64,000 nt of DNA from ZC4RG42 sp003242425 (GCA_937907425.1 CALCIE010000025.1:83613-147612), one strand, 5' to 3'; shown: positions 1 to 9,956, numbered from the stretch's first letter. Translations and numbers: made by a program. The notes: generated from the sequence alone by a model not told the origin.

Positions 1-481
1 CCTCGACCACGATGAACTCGCCCGTTCCCAGGCGCGCGTTGCTCGCCGCGCTGGTGAGCCGGCCGCCGATGACGAAGGTGGGATCGAGTCCGCCCTCGGC
101 CAGCACGCTGGCGACCAGGCTGGTGGTGGTGGTCTTGCCGTGTGTGCCCGCGACCGCGATGCCCTGCTTGAGCCGCATGAGCTCGGCCAGCATCAAGGCG
201 CGCGGCACGACCGGAATGCGCTTCGCGCGCGCCGCGATCACTTCGGGGTTGTCGCCTTTCACCGCGGTGGAGATCACGACCGCATCCGCGCCGCCCAGGT
301 TCTCGGGCGCATGGCCGATCGTCACCTGCGCGCCGAGCGCGGCCAGGCGTTCGGTCGCAGCGTTCGCGTGCAGGTCGGAACCGCTGATCTTGTAGCCGAG
401 GTTCAGCAGCACTTCGGCAATGCCGCTCATGCCGGAGCCGCCGATGCCGACGAAATGGATGTGCTTGACCTTGTGCCTCAC
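1..481 (-). CDS. murC: UDP-N-acetylmuramate--L-alanine ligase MurC (N-terminal part, cut by window edge)
   Basis: Adds L-alanine to UDP-MurNAc, the first amino-acid step of cytoplasmic peptidoglycan precursor synthesis. Only about 160 N-terminal codons are in the window. They hold the Rossmann-type start (HFVGIGGSGMSGIAEVL) and the Mur-ligase ATP loop AGTHGKTTTT near residues 108-118. The GTG start at 481 overlaps the murG TGA stop (GTGA), implying translational coupling at the end of the visible dcw cluster. The C-terminal ligase domains lie outside the window. Confidence 0.95.
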   Translation of the reverse strand, partial: MRHKVKHIHFVGIGGSGMSGIAEVLLNLGYKISGSDLHANAATERLAALGAQVTIGHAPENLGGADAVVISTAVKGDNPEVIAARAKRIPVVPRALMLAELMRLKQGIAVAGTHGKTTTTSLVASVLAEGGLDPTFVIGGRLTSAASNARLGTGEFIVVE

Positions 482-1539
482 TTCGCTGCCTCGCTACAAA
501 TCTTTGCCACCGCGGCGGCCGCATCCGGTTTGCCGAGCGCGCGCGCCTTGTTCGCCATGTCCAGCAACTGCTCGCGCGTGAGCGCCTCCAGGCGCGCCGC
601 GAGCCCGAAGGGCGTGAGCTCCGGCTGCGGAATCAGGATCGCCGCGCCCGCATCGGCCAGATAACGGGCATTGGTCGTCTGGTGATCGTCCACCGCATGC
701 GGATAGGGCACGAGGATGCTCGCGACACCCGCCGCCGCGAGTTCCGCGACGGTCGTCGCGCCCGCGCGGCAGATCACCAGATCGGCTTCCGCATAAGCGC
801 GCGCCATGTCGTCGATGAAGGCCACCGTTTCCGCCTCCACGCCCACCTTGGCGTAATTCGCGCGCAATTGCTCGATGTGTCGCGTCCCCGCCTGATGCAC
901 CACGCGCGGCCGCCGTTCGACCGGAATCTGTGCCAGCGCCTGCGGCACCACTTCGTTCAGCGCCTGCGCGCCCAGACTGCCGCCCACCACCAGGAGGTGC
1001 AGCGGCCCGCTGCGGCCGGCGAAACGCTCCGCTGGCGCCGGCACGGCAACGATGTCATCACGCACGGGGTTGCCGACGAAGACGCTCTTCTTCAACGCAT
1101 CGGGGAACGCGACCAGCACGCGGTCGGCGACACCCGCCAGTACCTTGTTCGCCAAACCGGCGATGCTGTTCTGTTCGTGGATCACCAGCGGCCGGTTGAA
1201 CAGCGACGCCATCATGCCGCCCGGGAAAGTCACGTAGCCGCCCATGCCCAGCACGACGTTGGGCGCGATCTCTCGGATCACCGCCGCCGCCTGCTTGAAG
1301 GCGCGCAGCAGGTTGAACGGCAGCAGCAGCTTGGTCGCGATGCCCTTGCCGCGCAGACCGCCGAAACGGATCCAGCGCATCTCGTAACCGTGCTTCGGCA
1401 CCAGCTCGCCTTCCATGCCGCCTTCCGCGCCGAGCCACACCACGCGCCAGCCTTCGCTGCGCAGCCGCTGCGCCACCGCCAGCGCCGGCATGATGTGGCC
1501 GCCCGTGCCGCCCGCCATGACGAGGATGGTGCGACTCAT
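478..1539 (-). CDS. murG: UDP-GlcNAc:undecaprenyl-PP-MurNAc-pentapeptide transferase MurG
   Basis: Transfers GlcNAc to lipid I to make lipid II at the inner face of the membrane. The product is 353 residues, the usual MurG length. The N-terminal glycine-rich loop GGTGGH is at residues 10-15, a second loop GGSLGAQ is near residue 185, and the UDP-GlcNAc-binding segment RAGATTVAELAAAG followed by PYPHAVDDHQ is near residues 250-280. The ATG at 1539 overlaps the ftsW stop (ATGA), which fixes the start; a longer in-frame extension would run through ftsW. It lies between ftsW and murC as in other proteobacteria. Confidence 0.97.
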   Translation of the reverse strand: MSRTILVMAGGTGGHIMPALAVAQRLRSEGWRVVWLGAEGGMEGELVPKHGYEMRWIRFGGLRGKGIATKLLLPFNLLRAFKQAAAVIREIAPNVVLGMGGYVTFPGGMMASLFNRPLVIHEQNSIAGLANKVLAGVADRVLVAFPDALKKSVFVGNPVRDDIVAVPAPAERFAGRSGPLHLLVVGGSLGAQALNEVVPQALAQIPVERRPRVVHQAGTRHIEQLRANYAKVGVEAETVAFIDDMARAYAEADLVICRAGATTVAELAAAGVASILVPYPHAVDDHQTTNARYLADAGAAILIPQPELTPFGLAARLEALTREQLLDMANKARALGKPDAAAAVAKICSEAAK

Positions 1540-2753
1540 GCCGGCAACCCCCGCATGAGCTGACGGTTTTCCCAGTCCACACGCAACAGCACTGCCAGCG
1601 CGATGCAGTTGGCCAGGATGCCGCTGCCGCCGAAGCTCATGAGCGGCAGCGTGAGCCCCTTGGTGGGCAGCACGCCCATGTTCACGCCCATGTTGATGAA
1701 GGCCTGCACGCAGAACCAGGTGCCGATGCCCTGCGCCACCAGGGCCGAGAACGGCCGTTCCAGCGACACGGCCTGACGGCCGATGGCGAAGGCGCGCAAC
1801 ACCAGCCACGCGAACAGGCCGATCACCACCGCGACGCCGACGAAACCGAGCTCCTCCGCGATCACCGCGAGCAGGAAATCGGTGTGCGCTTCCGGCAGGT
1901 AGAAGAGTTTCTCCACGCTCGCCCCCAGCCCCACGCCGAACCATTCGCCGCGGCCGAAGGCGATCAGGGCGTGCGACAACTGATAGCCCTTGCCGAAGGC
2001 GTCGGACCACGGGTCCATGAAGCCGAACAGGCGCTGCAGCCGGTAAGGCGAGGACAGCACCAGCACGACGAACCCGACCGCGCACAGCAGAATGAGCCCC
2101 GCGAACCAGCGCACGCTCATGCCGCCGAGGAACAGGATCGCCATGGCGATCGCCACGATGACGACGAAGGCGCCGAAGTCCGGCTCGCGCAGGAGCAGCC
2201 AGCCGACGATCAGCATCGCGCCGAGCATCGGCAGCAGCCCCTGCTTGAAACTGTGCATCAGTGCGCTCTTGCGTACGGTGTAGTCGGCGGCGTAGAGCAC
2301 CACGGCGAGCTTCATGAACTCGGACGGTTGCAGGTTCAGGAAGCCGAACGAGATCCAGCGCCGCGCGCCGTTCACTTCGCGGCCGATGCCGGGAATGAGC
2401 ACCAGTGCGAGCGCGGCCAAACCGGCGAGGAAGAGCCACGGCGCCAGGCGCTGCCAGACGCGCATCGGCACCTGGAAGGCGACCGCCGCGGCGATTACGC
2501 CCAGCGCCAGGAAGAAGGCCTGGCGCTTCAGGAACCAGGTCATGCTGCCGCTGGTGTAGCCGCTCGCCTCAGCGGTCGAGATCGACGCGGAATACACCAT
2601 CACCAGACCCATGATGAGCAACAACAGCGCCGACCACACCAGCCCCTGATCGTATTCGTCCAGTTGCGTGCGCACGCCGGCGATTCCGCCGCCATGGACG
2701 TAGCTCATGGAAGACAGACCGGAACGTGCGAACGTTTTCTTTTTGCGGCTCAT
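1536..2753 (-). CDS. ftsW: septal peptidoglycan polymerase FtsW (SEDS family)
   Basis: A polytopic inner-membrane SEDS glycosyltransferase that polymerises lipid II at the septum together with FtsI. It is 405 residues with about ten hydrophobic segments after a basic, Ser-rich N-terminus (MSRKKKTFARSG). Family-typical stretches include NGARRWISFGFLNLQPSEF, the region FYLPEAHTDFLLAVIAEELGF, and the C-terminal segment around LPLMSFGGSG. The ATG overlaps the murD stop by ATGA, and its own stop overlaps murG, so murD-ftsW-murG look translationally coupled. Confidence 0.97.
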   Translation of the reverse strand: MSRKKKTFARSGLSSMSYVHGGGIAGVRTQLDEYDQGLVWSALLLLIMGLVMVYSASISTAEASGYTSGSMTWFLKRQAFFLALGVIAAAVAFQVPMRVWQRLAPWLFLAGLAALALVLIPGIGREVNGARRWISFGFLNLQPSEFMKLAVVLYAADYTVRKSALMHSFKQGLLPMLGAMLIVGWLLLREPDFGAFVVIVAIAMAILFLGGMSVRWFAGLILLCAVGFVVLVLSSPYRLQRLFGFMDPWSDAFGKGYQLSHALIAFGRGEWFGVGLGASVEKLFYLPEAHTDFLLAVIAEELGFVGVAVVIGLFAWLVLRAFAIGRQAVSLERPFSALVAQGIGTWFCVQAFINMGVNMGVLPTKGLTLPLMSFGGSGILANCIALAVLLRVDWENRQLMRGLPA

Positions 2754-4156
2754 GTGCGCGTCACCCGTTCCAACGCGGCGCGGAACGCCTCGCCGCGATG
2801 CTTGTAGTTGCGGTACATGTCCAGACTGGCGCAGGCCGGCGACAGCAGTACGACGTCGCCGGCGCAGGCGAACTCGCGTGCACGACGCACGGCTTCGTCC
2901 ATATCGGCGGCATCGACCAGCGGCACGCCGCTGCCGGCCAGGGCGGCGCGCAACGCCGGGGCATCGCGCCCGATCAACACCACGGCCCGCACGACCTCGG
3001 CCACCGCCGGACGCAACGGCCCGAAATCCTGTCCCTTGCCTTCGCCGCCCGCGATCAGAACCACTTTGCGCGGCGTGCCGGCGAACTGGCGCGCGAAGCC
3101 GTTCAGCGCCGCGACCGTGGCGCCGACGTTGGTGCCCTTCGAATCGTCGTAGTAGACGACCTGCTCCGCTTCGGCGACGCGCTCGACGCGATGCGGCAGA
3201 CCGCCGAACGTCTTGAGCGTTTCCAGCAGCGGTTTGAAAGGCAGACCGATCGCCCGGCACAGGCCCAGCGCGGCGAGCGCGTTGGCAGCGTTGTGCAAAC
3301 CTTCCAGGCGCATGTCGCGCACCGGCAGCAAAGGCGTCGTGCCCTGCGCCAGCCAGGTTTCCCCGGCCAGACGCAACAGACCGAAATCGTCGGAATCGGG
3401 CGCGGCATCGAGACCGAACGTGATGCGTTTGCGGCCTGGGATGGCCATGGCGAGGCTGTAGCGGTCCTCGCGGTTGAGCACCTGCGCCCCGCCGCCGTAG
3501 AAGATGCGCGACTTGGCGTCGGCGTAATCGGCCATCGAGCCGTGCCGGTCGAGATGATCCTCGGTCACGTTGAGCACCGTTGCCGCGTCCGGGGCGAGCG
3601 TGGAGGTGGTCTCGAGCTGGAAGCTCGACAGTTCCAGCACCCAGACCTCGGGCTGGCGGCCGGCGTCCTCGCGCCGCATGAGCGCGGTGAGCGCCGCAGG
3701 GCCGATGTTGCCCGCCACTTCGCAATCGCGACCGGCCGCCGCGCACATCGCGCCGGCGAGCGAGGTCACGGTGGTTTTGCCGTTGGTGCCGGTGACGGCG
3801 ATGATCTTCGGCCGTTCCAACTGCGGCAGCGCGCGCGCGAACAGTTCGATGTCGCCGACCACCGGGATGCCGCGTGCACAGGCCTGACGGACCACCGGCT
3901 CCTTCGGCGACAGACCGGGACTGAGCGCGAGCATCTGGATATCGTCGAGCAGCGCCTCGTCGAATGCGCCCAGACGCAAGTCCGCGTCTTTCACCGTCGC
4001 GCGCAGTTCCCCGAGTCCGGGCGGCTCGGCGCGCGAGTCGGCCACGCGCACGCGCGCGCCATGGCACGCAAGCCACTGCGCCATGGACAGACCGGATTCG
4101 CCGAGCCCCAGCACCAGGACCCGCTTACCGTCGACGAAAGGATGCGCGCTCGCCAT
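2750..4156 (-). CDS. murD: UDP-N-acetylmuramoyl-L-alanine--D-glutamate ligase MurD
   Basis: ATP-dependent addition of D-glutamate to UDP-MurNAc-L-Ala in the cytoplasm. The product is 468 residues. The N-terminal UMAG-binding part contains LVLGLGESGLSMAQWL, the ATP loop VTGTNGKTTVTSL is near residues 118-130, and the central VTEDHLDRHGSM motif and C-terminal HRVE/YYDDSKGTN region are present. The start follows the mraY stop by one base, and the stop overlaps ftsW. Nothing is unusual in length or motifs. Confidence 0.97.
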   Translation of the reverse strand: MASAHPFVDGKRVLVLGLGESGLSMAQWLACHGARVRVADSRAEPPGLGELRATVKDADLRLGAFDEALLDDIQMLALSPGLSPKEPVVRQACARGIPVVGDIELFARALPQLERPKIIAVTGTNGKTTVTSLAGAMCAAAGRDCEVAGNIGPAALTALMRREDAGRQPEVWVLELSSFQLETTSTLAPDAATVLNVTEDHLDRHGSMADYADAKSRIFYGGGAQVLNREDRYSLAMAIPGRKRITFGLDAAPDSDDFGLLRLAGETWLAQGTTPLLPVRDMRLEGLHNAANALAALGLCRAIGLPFKPLLETLKTFGGLPHRVERVAEAEQVVYYDDSKGTNVGATVAALNGFARQFAGTPRKVVLIAGGEGKGQDFGPLRPAVAEVVRAVVLIGRDAPALRAALAGSGVPLVDAADMDEAVRRAREFACAGDVVLLSPACASLDMYRNYKHRGEAFRAALERVTRT

Positions 4157-5311
4157 TTATCTCAGTTTCAGAGTCGAAAGTCCGAACAGCACCAGCATGA
4201 TCGTGATGATCCAGAACCGCACCACGACCTGCGTTTCTTTCCATCCGCCCAGTTCATAGTGGTGATGCAGGGGCGCCATGCGGAAGATCCGCCGGCCGCC
4301 GGTGAGCTTGAAATAGAGCACCTGCAGCATCACCGACACCGTCTCGGCGACGAATACGCCGCCCATGATGAACAGCACGATCTCCTGGCGGGTGATGATC
4401 GCCACCGTGCCGAGCGCCGCGCCGAGCGCGAGCGCCCCCACGTCGCCCATGAACACCTCGGCCGGGTAGGCGTTGAACCACAGGAAACCGAGGCCGGCGC
4501 CCACCAGCGCGCCGCAGAACACCGCCAGCTCGCCCGCGCCGGGGATGTGCGGCAGGAAGAGGTATTTGGCGAACACCGCGTTGCCCGACACGTAGGCGAA
4601 GATGCCCAGCGCGCCGCCGACCATGACCGCGGGCATGATCGCCAGTCCGTCGAGACCGTCGGTCAGGTTGACCGCGTTGCTCGTGCCGACGATGACGAAG
4701 TAGCTGAGCAGGATGAAACCGAACACGCCCAGCGGATAGGCGATGTTCTTGAAGAAGGGCACGATGAGGTCGGCCTGGGGCGGCAGGTTCATGGAGAAGC
4801 CGCTCTGCACCCATTGCGCGAACAGGCTCCAGACCTCGGCGTTGCCGGGTGCGGGGACCGCGAACGCCAGATACACCGCCGCGACAAGGCCGATCACCGA
4901 CTGCCAGAAGAACTTGGCCTTGGCCGAGAGCCCCTTGGGATTGCGGTGCACCACCTTGCGGTAGTCGTCCACCCAGCCGATGGCGCCGAAACCGAGCGTG
5001 ACCAGCAGCACGATCCAGACGAAGCGATTGGAGAGATCCGCCCACAGCAGCGTCGTCACGCCGATGGACACGAGAATGAGCGCGCCGCCCATGGTGGGCG
5101 TGCCCGCCTTGGTGAGATGGGTCTGCGGCCCGTCGGTACGCACCGCCTGGCCGATCTTGTAGGCCGTGAGCTTGCGGATCATGGGCGGGCCGGCCAGGAA
5201 GGAGATGACGAGCGCCGTCAGCGCCGCCAGCACGGCGCGCAGCGTGATGTAGCTGAAGACGTTGAAGGCGCGAATTTCCTCGGCCAGATATTGCGAAAGC
5301 GTCAGCAGCAC
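4157..5311 (-). CDS. mraY: phospho-N-acetylmuramoyl-pentapeptide-transferase MraY
   Basis: Integral membrane enzyme making lipid I from UDP-MurNAc-pentapeptide and undecaprenyl phosphate. It is 384 residues, slightly longer than the ~360 of enterobacterial MraY. Catalytic-site motifs are visible: the DDYRK aspartate pair near residue 112, NLTDGLDGLA near 213-222, FMGDVGALALG, and the histidine-rich cytoplasmic loop MAPLHHHYE. The start codon is GTG at 5311. It is separated from murF by 37 bases, one of the few real gaps in this cluster. Confidence 0.97.
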   Translation of the reverse strand: MLLTLSQYLAEEIRAFNVFSYITLRAVLAALTALVISFLAGPPMIRKLTAYKIGQAVRTDGPQTHLTKAGTPTMGGALILVSIGVTTLLWADLSNRFVWIVLLVTLGFGAIGWVDDYRKVVHRNPKGLSAKAKFFWQSVIGLVAAVYLAFAVPAPGNAEVWSLFAQWVQSGFSMNLPPQADLIVPFFKNIAYPLGVFGFILLSYFVIVGTSNAVNLTDGLDGLAIMPAVMVGGALGIFAYVSGNAVFAKYLFLPHIPGAGELAVFCGALVGAGLGFLWFNAYPAEVFMGDVGALALGAALGTVAIITRQEIVLFIMGGVFVAETVSVMLQVLYFKLTGGRRIFRMAPLHHHYELGGWKETQVVVRFWIITIMLVLFGLSTLKLR

Positions 5312-5348
5312 AAGGCCTCCCTCAAGGCGCGGACCGGGCAGCGTGCGT

Positions 5349-6710
5349 TCATGGCTGCCCCGCTTCGAGTTGTTCGACCACCCGTTCCATGCGCATGAAG
5401 CGGGAGCCTTTGACCAGCACGCAGGGGCGTTGCGGCAGAAGCGCCCGCACGCGCTCCACCACCGCTTCGATCGATTCCAGATGCTCGGCCCCTTCGCCGA
5501 AGGCGCGCGAGGCGTCGGCGGACAAGGTGCCCAGGGTGTAGAGGTGTTCGATGCCGAGGCACTTGGCGTAGAGACCGATCTCCTGATGGAAGGCCGGTCC
5601 TTCGCTGCCCACCTCGCCCATGTCGCCGAGCACGAACACGCGCGGCGCGTCGTGCTGCACCAGCACGTCGAGCGCCGCCCGCACCGAATCCGGATTGGCG
5701 TTATAGGTATCGTCGATCAGCGTCGCGCCCCGCTGGCCGCGCTTGAACTGCAGCCGGCCCTTGACGGCCTGGAAGCCGCCGAGACCCCGCGCCACCGCCT
5801 CCAGCGGCGCGCCCGTAGCGGTCGCCGCGGCGCTGGCCGCGAGCGCATTGCGCGCGTTGTGCAGGCCGGCGACCTGCAGCACGACGTTGACCCGGCCTTC
5901 CGGGGTGTGCATGTCGAGCTCCGAGCCCGTCGCCGTGAGCCGCGGCGTGGCGTGCACCGCGCAACGGGAATCGAGGCCGAAGTCGCGCACGGTGCGCGTG
6001 CCGGCCGCCTGACGCCAGATGTGGGCGTAATCGTCGTCGCCGTTGAACACCGCGATGCCGTCGGCCGGCAGCGCTTCGATGGAAGCGGCGTGTTCCTTCG
6101 CCACTTCCAGCACCGACTGCATGAATTCCTGATGCTCGCGCTGCGCGTTGTTGACGAGCGCCACGGTCGGTTGCGCGATATCGGCCAGATAGCGCGTCTC
6201 GCCCGGATGGTTCATGCCGATCTCGATCACGGCGCAGCGGTGCCCGGGGCGCAGGCCCAGCACGGTGAGCGGCAGACCGATGTCGTTGTTGAAGTTGCCC
6301 GCCGTGGCGAGCACCGCCTCGTTGCCGTGGTGCGCGCGCAGAATCGCCGCCGTCATTTCCTTGACCGTCGTCTTGCCGTTCGAACCCGTCACCGTGATCA
6401 CCGGGATGTCGAAGCGCCCGCGCCACCAGCGTGCGAGCTGCCCCAGCGCGCGCCGGGTGTCCGGCACGCGTACCAGCGGTACGGTCCAGCGCGCATCGTC
6501 GCGGCCCTCCTCAACCAGCGCAGCAGCCGCTCCGGCCTCGATCGCCGTATGCACAAAGTCGTGGCCGTCGAAACGTTCGCCACGAAGCGCGACGAACAAT
6601 GCGCCCTCGGTAAGCGTGCGCGTATCGGTAGAGACGGAGCGGATCGTCACATCCGCTCCGTCGAGCGAGGTGGCAAGCGCCGCGGCGGCCTCCTTCAATT
6701 GCATCATCAC
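5349..6710 (-). CDS. murF: UDP-MurNAc-tripeptide--D-Ala-D-Ala ligase MurF
   Basis: Adds the D-Ala-D-Ala dipeptide to complete the UDP-MurNAc-pentapeptide. The product is 453 residues. The ATP loop VTGSNGKTTVKEM is near residues 105-117, and the later NFNNDIGLPLTVL, EIGMNHPGE and DDTYNANPDS segments are typical of MurF and distinguish it from the other Mur ligases. The first codons encode three methionines (MMMQ); the ATG at 6710 overlaps the murE stop, making it the natural coupled start. Confidence 0.97.
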   Translation of the reverse strand: MMMQLKEAAAALATSLDGADVTIRSVSTDTRTLTEGALFVALRGERFDGHDFVHTAIEAGAAAALVEEGRDDARWTVPLVRVPDTRRALGQLARWWRGRFDIPVITVTGSNGKTTVKEMTAAILRAHHGNEAVLATAGNFNNDIGLPLTVLGLRPGHRCAVIEIGMNHPGETRYLADIAQPTVALVNNAQREHQEFMQSVLEVAKEHAASIEALPADGIAVFNGDDDYAHIWRQAAGTRTVRDFGLDSRCAVHATPRLTATGSELDMHTPEGRVNVVLQVAGLHNARNALAASAAATATGAPLEAVARGLGGFQAVKGRLQFKRGQRGATLIDDTYNANPDSVRAALDVLVQHDAPRVFVLGDMGEVGSEGPAFHQEIGLYAKCLGIEHLYTLGTLSADASRAFGEGAEHLESIEAVVERVRALLPQRPCVLVKGSRFMRMERVVEQLEAGQP

Positions 6711-8194
6711 GATTGACGCTCCTCGAGCGCGCGACGCGCCTCGTCAAGGTCCGAGAAGGGCAGCCGTTGTCCTGCGATTTCCTGATACGGTTCATGGCCC
6801 TTTCCTGCGATCAGGATCACGTCGCCGCGCCGGGCTTGCGAAACGGCCAACCGGATGGCGGCTCTGCGATCGATTTCGATGTCGTGCGTGATACTGAGGC
6901 CGGGCAGAATCTCCGCAACGATGGCCAGGGGATCTTCGCTGCGCGGGTTGTCGCTGGTGACGATCGCGCGGTCGGCGTAGCGCGACACCGCTTCGCCCAT
7001 GAGCGGACGCTTGCCGCGGTCGCGGTCGCCGCCGCAGCCGAACACGCACCACAGCCGCCCCTGCTGCTTGCGCGCGACGTCGCGCAGCGCGCCCAGCACC
7101 TTCTCCAGCGCATCGGGGGTGTGGGCGTAGTCGATCACCACCAGCGGCATCTCGCCGCCGCCAGCGCGCTGCATGCGACCTGCCGCGGGCTGGAAATGCC
7201 GCGCCGCCTCCGCGACCTGCGCGAGACTGAAACCCGAGACGAGCAGCGCACCGGCCACCGCGAGGATGTTGGCCACGTTGAAGCGCCCGAGCAGTGCGGT
7301 CTCGATGCGGGCGTTGCCCCAGCTCGATACCAGGTCGAAGGAGACCCCGTCCGCCGACAGCCGCACGTGATGCGCTTCGACGAAACGCTCCAGACCGCTG
7401 CTGCGCGCCACATCGCGCGTCAGGCTGTAGGCCACGCGTTCGACGCCCTCCGCTTCCAGCGACTGCGCGATGCGCACGCCCGCCACGTCGTCCATGTTCA
7501 GCACGGCGTGACGCAGGCCGGGCCGCAGGAAGAGTTTCAGCTTGGCCTGCGCGTACGCCTCCATGTTGGGGTGGTAGTCGAGGTGGTCGCGCGACAGATT
7601 GGTGAACACCGCCGTGCGCACCCGCACGCCGTTCAGGCGGCCTTGCTCGATGCCGATGGACGAGGCTTCGAGCGCCACCGCCGCGGCGCCGTCGTCGGCG
7701 AAGCGCTTCAGGGCTTCCTGCAGCACGACGGGGTCGGGCGTGGTGTTGGGACTGGGCTCGTATGCGCCGGGATAGCCGATGCCGAGCGTGCCGATCACGC
7801 CCGCGCGCCTGCCGAAATGCGCATAGGCCTGCGCGATCCATTGCGAGCAGGTCGTCTTGCCGTTGGTGCCGGTGATGGCGATGACCGCCACCCGCTCGGA
7901 AGGATGGCCGTAGATCACATCGGCCAGCGCGCCCGCGGTCTGCCTGAGTCCCTCGACCGCGAGATTGGGCACGCGCCACGCCTCGTTCCACGCGTAGCCG
8001 TTCTTCTCCCACAGCACGGCGCTCGCGCCGGCCGCGATCGCATCGCCGATGTGGCGACGCCCGTCGGAGTGCGCGCCCGGATAGGCGAGGAAGACGTCGC
8101 CCGCGCGCACCGCACGGCTGTCGGTACGCAGCGCATGGGCACGCACGCCGAGCGCTTCGAGTTGCATGGCGATCTCTTCCACGTACGTGCTCAC
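6707..8194 (-). CDS. murE: UDP-MurNAc-L-Ala-D-Glu--2,6-diaminopimelate ligase MurE
   Basis: Adds the third stem-peptide residue. The DNPR signature (VTSDNPRSEDP, near residue 415) predicts meso-diaminopimelate rather than lysine, consistent with a Gram-negative wall. The ATP loop ITGTNGKTTCSQW is near residues 103-115. I place the start at the GTG at 8194 because an AGGA lies seven bases upstream; the next in-frame ATG (8167) would remove nine residues, and a longer reading would overlap ftsI. The product is 495 residues. Confidence 0.96.
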   Translation of the reverse strand: MSTYVEEIAMQLEALGVRAHALRTDSRAVRAGDVFLAYPGAHSDGRRHIGDAIAAGASAVLWEKNGYAWNEAWRVPNLAVEGLRQTAGALADVIYGHPSERVAVIAITGTNGKTTCSQWIAQAYAHFGRRAGVIGTLGIGYPGAYEPSPNTTPDPVVLQEALKRFADDGAAAVALEASSIGIEQGRLNGVRVRTAVFTNLSRDHLDYHPNMEAYAQAKLKLFLRPGLRHAVLNMDDVAGVRIAQSLEAEGVERVAYSLTRDVARSSGLERFVEAHHVRLSADGVSFDLVSSWGNARIETALLGRFNVANILAVAGALLVSGFSLAQVAEAARHFQPAAGRMQRAGGGEMPLVVIDYAHTPDALEKVLGALRDVARKQQGRLWCVFGCGGDRDRGKRPLMGEAVSRYADRAIVTSDNPRSEDPLAIVAEILPGLSITHDIEIDRRAAIRLAVSQARRGDVILIAGKGHEPYQEIAGQRLPFSDLDEARRALEERQS

Positions 8195-8219
8195 TTGGGC
8201 GTCCTGTCGTTCGAGAACA

Positions 8220-9956
8220 TCAGATGCTCTCCCTGATCTCCGCACCGGGCGGCGGCAGCTTGATCGGCTCCATCGGCGCGTCAGGTTGCACGCCCAGCGT
8301 GCGCAGGCTGCCGGCCATCACCTGGGCGAACACCGGTGCAGCCACCTGGCCGCCGTAGTACTGACCCGCCGACGGCTCGTCGATCATGACCGCGACCACC
8401 AGGCGAGGGTCCGAGGCGGGCGCGAAGCCCACGAACGAGGAAACGTATTTGTCGCGCGCATAACGGCCGTCGACCAGCTTGTGCGCCGTGCCCGTCTTGC
8501 CCGCGACGCGATAGCCCATGATCTGCGCGCGCGGCGCGGTGCCGCCCGGCTGCACCGCGAGTTCCAGCATCTGGCGTACCGCCTGCGCCGTCTGCGGCGA
8601 CAGCACGCGCTTGCCCTCAGGCGGCGTATCGACCTTGAGCAGCGACAGCGGCATCAGCTCGCCGTCGCGCGCGAACACCGTGTAGGCGCGGGCGAGCTGG
8701 ATGAGGCTGACGGTGATCCCGTGACCGTAGGACATCGTCGCCTGTTCGATCGGCTTCCAGCTCTTGTAAGGCCGTACCCGGCCGGCCGCCTCGCCGGGGA
8801 AGCCCAGCCGCGGCGGCGAACCGAAACCGATCTCCTCGAACATCTCGTACATGGCCGCGGGCGGCATCTCGAGCGCGATCTTGGCCGAACCGACGTTGCT
8901 CGAACGCTGGATCACCTCGGCCACGGTGAGCACGCTCTTCTCCTTGTCGTAATGGGAGTCGCGGATGGTGTTCGGGCCGATGGTGAGCGAACCGGGCGCG
9001 ATGTCGATCGCGGTCTTGGGCGTGACCTTGCCGCGCTCCAGCGCCAGCGCGACTGTGATCGGTTTCAGGGTCGAACCGGGCTCGAACATGTCGGTGACGG
9101 CGCGGTTGCGCAACTGCGCCCCGGTCAGCCCGGCGCGGTTGTTGGGGTTGTAGCTCGGCAGGTTCGCGAGAGCCAGCACTTCACCGGTGCGCACGTCGAT
9201 CACCACGACCGCGCCGCCCTTGGCGCGGTGCTGGCGCACCGCTTCGCGCAACTGCCCGTAGGCGAGACTCTGGATGCGCGAATCGAGCGCGAGCACCAGA
9301 TCCTTGCCGTCGCGCGCGGCAGTGATGCTGCCCGCGTCCTCCACGATGTGGCCGCGCCGGTCCTTGATGACGCGGCGGCTGCCCGGCACGCCGGCAAGAT
9401 GCGACTCGAACGCGAGCTCGATGCCTTCCTGACCGACGTCGTCGGCATTGGTGAAGCCGAGTACGTGCGCCATCACTTCGCCCGCCGGGTAGTAGCGCCG
9501 GTATTCGCGACTCAGGTGAATGCCGGGAATGCGCAGCGCGGCGACCTGCTCGGCGACCGCCGGTTCGAGCTGCCGCTTCAAGTAGACGAAATCGCGCTGG
9601 CTCGCGAGCCGCTTCTGCAGCTCGTCCCTGGACAGGCCGAGCAAGACAGCGAGTTCCTGCAATTGCTTCGCGGTGGCTTTGACGTCCGCGGGAATCGCCC
9701 ACACCGCCTTCACCGGCGTGCTGATGGCGAGCGCCTCGCCGTTGCGGTCGAGGATCTTGCCGCGCGTGGCCGGCACTTCCAGCACGCGCGCGTAGCGCGA
9801 TTCGCCCTTGGCCTGCAGGAAGTCCTCGTTCATCGCCTGCAGGTAGGCGGCACGGCCGAGCAGCACCAGGAAGGCGGCACCGAAGAGCGCCAGCACCAGA
9901 CGCGCGCGCCATACCGGCAGACGCAGTTCCAGCACCGGGCTCTGGCTGAACTTCAT
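8220..9956 (-). CDS. ftsI: peptidoglycan D,D-transpeptidase FtsI (PBP3)
   Basis: Septum-specific class B penicillin-binding protein that cross-links peptidoglycan made by FtsW. It is 578 residues with one N-terminal membrane anchor (LVLALFGAAFLVLLGRAAYL), a PBP dimerisation domain, and a transpeptidase domain. All three active-site motifs are present: STLK near residue 292, SSN near 351 and KTGT near 486. The ATG at 9956 overlaps the ftsL stop (ATGA). It is followed closely by murE, as in other dcw clusters. Confidence 0.97.
   Translation of the reverse strand: MKFSQSPVLELRLPVWRARLVLALFGAAFLVLLGRAAYLQAMNEDFLQAKGESRYARVLEVPATRGKILDRNGEALAISTPVKAVWAIPADVKATAKQLQELAVLLGLSRDELQKRLASQRDFVYLKRQLEPAVAEQVAALRIPGIHLSREYRRYYPAGEVMAHVLGFTNADDVGQEGIELAFESHLAGVPGSRRVIKDRRGHIVEDAGSITAARDGKDLVLALDSRIQSLAYGQLREAVRQHRAKGGAVVVIDVRTGEVLALANLPSYNPNNRAGLTGAQLRNRAVTDMFEPGSTLKPITVALALERGKVTPKTAIDIAPGSLTIGPNTIRDSHYDKEKSVLTVAEVIQRSSNVGSAKIALEMPPAAMYEMFEEIGFGSPPRLGFPGEAAGRVRPYKSWKPIEQATMSYGHGITVSLIQLARAYTVFARDGELMPLSLLKVDTPPEGKRVLSPQTAQAVRQMLELAVQPGGTAPRAQIMGYRVAGKTGTAHKLVDGRYARDKYVSSFVGFAPASDPRLVVAVMIDEPSAGQYYGGQVAAPVFAQVMAGSLRTLGVQPDAPMEPIKLPPPGAEIRESI

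Noticed and set aside
2726..5398. Long plus-strand frame opposite murD/mraY
   Set aside because: Same cause: an antisense shadow of GC-rich coding sequence, rich in Arg, His and Glu with no motifs.
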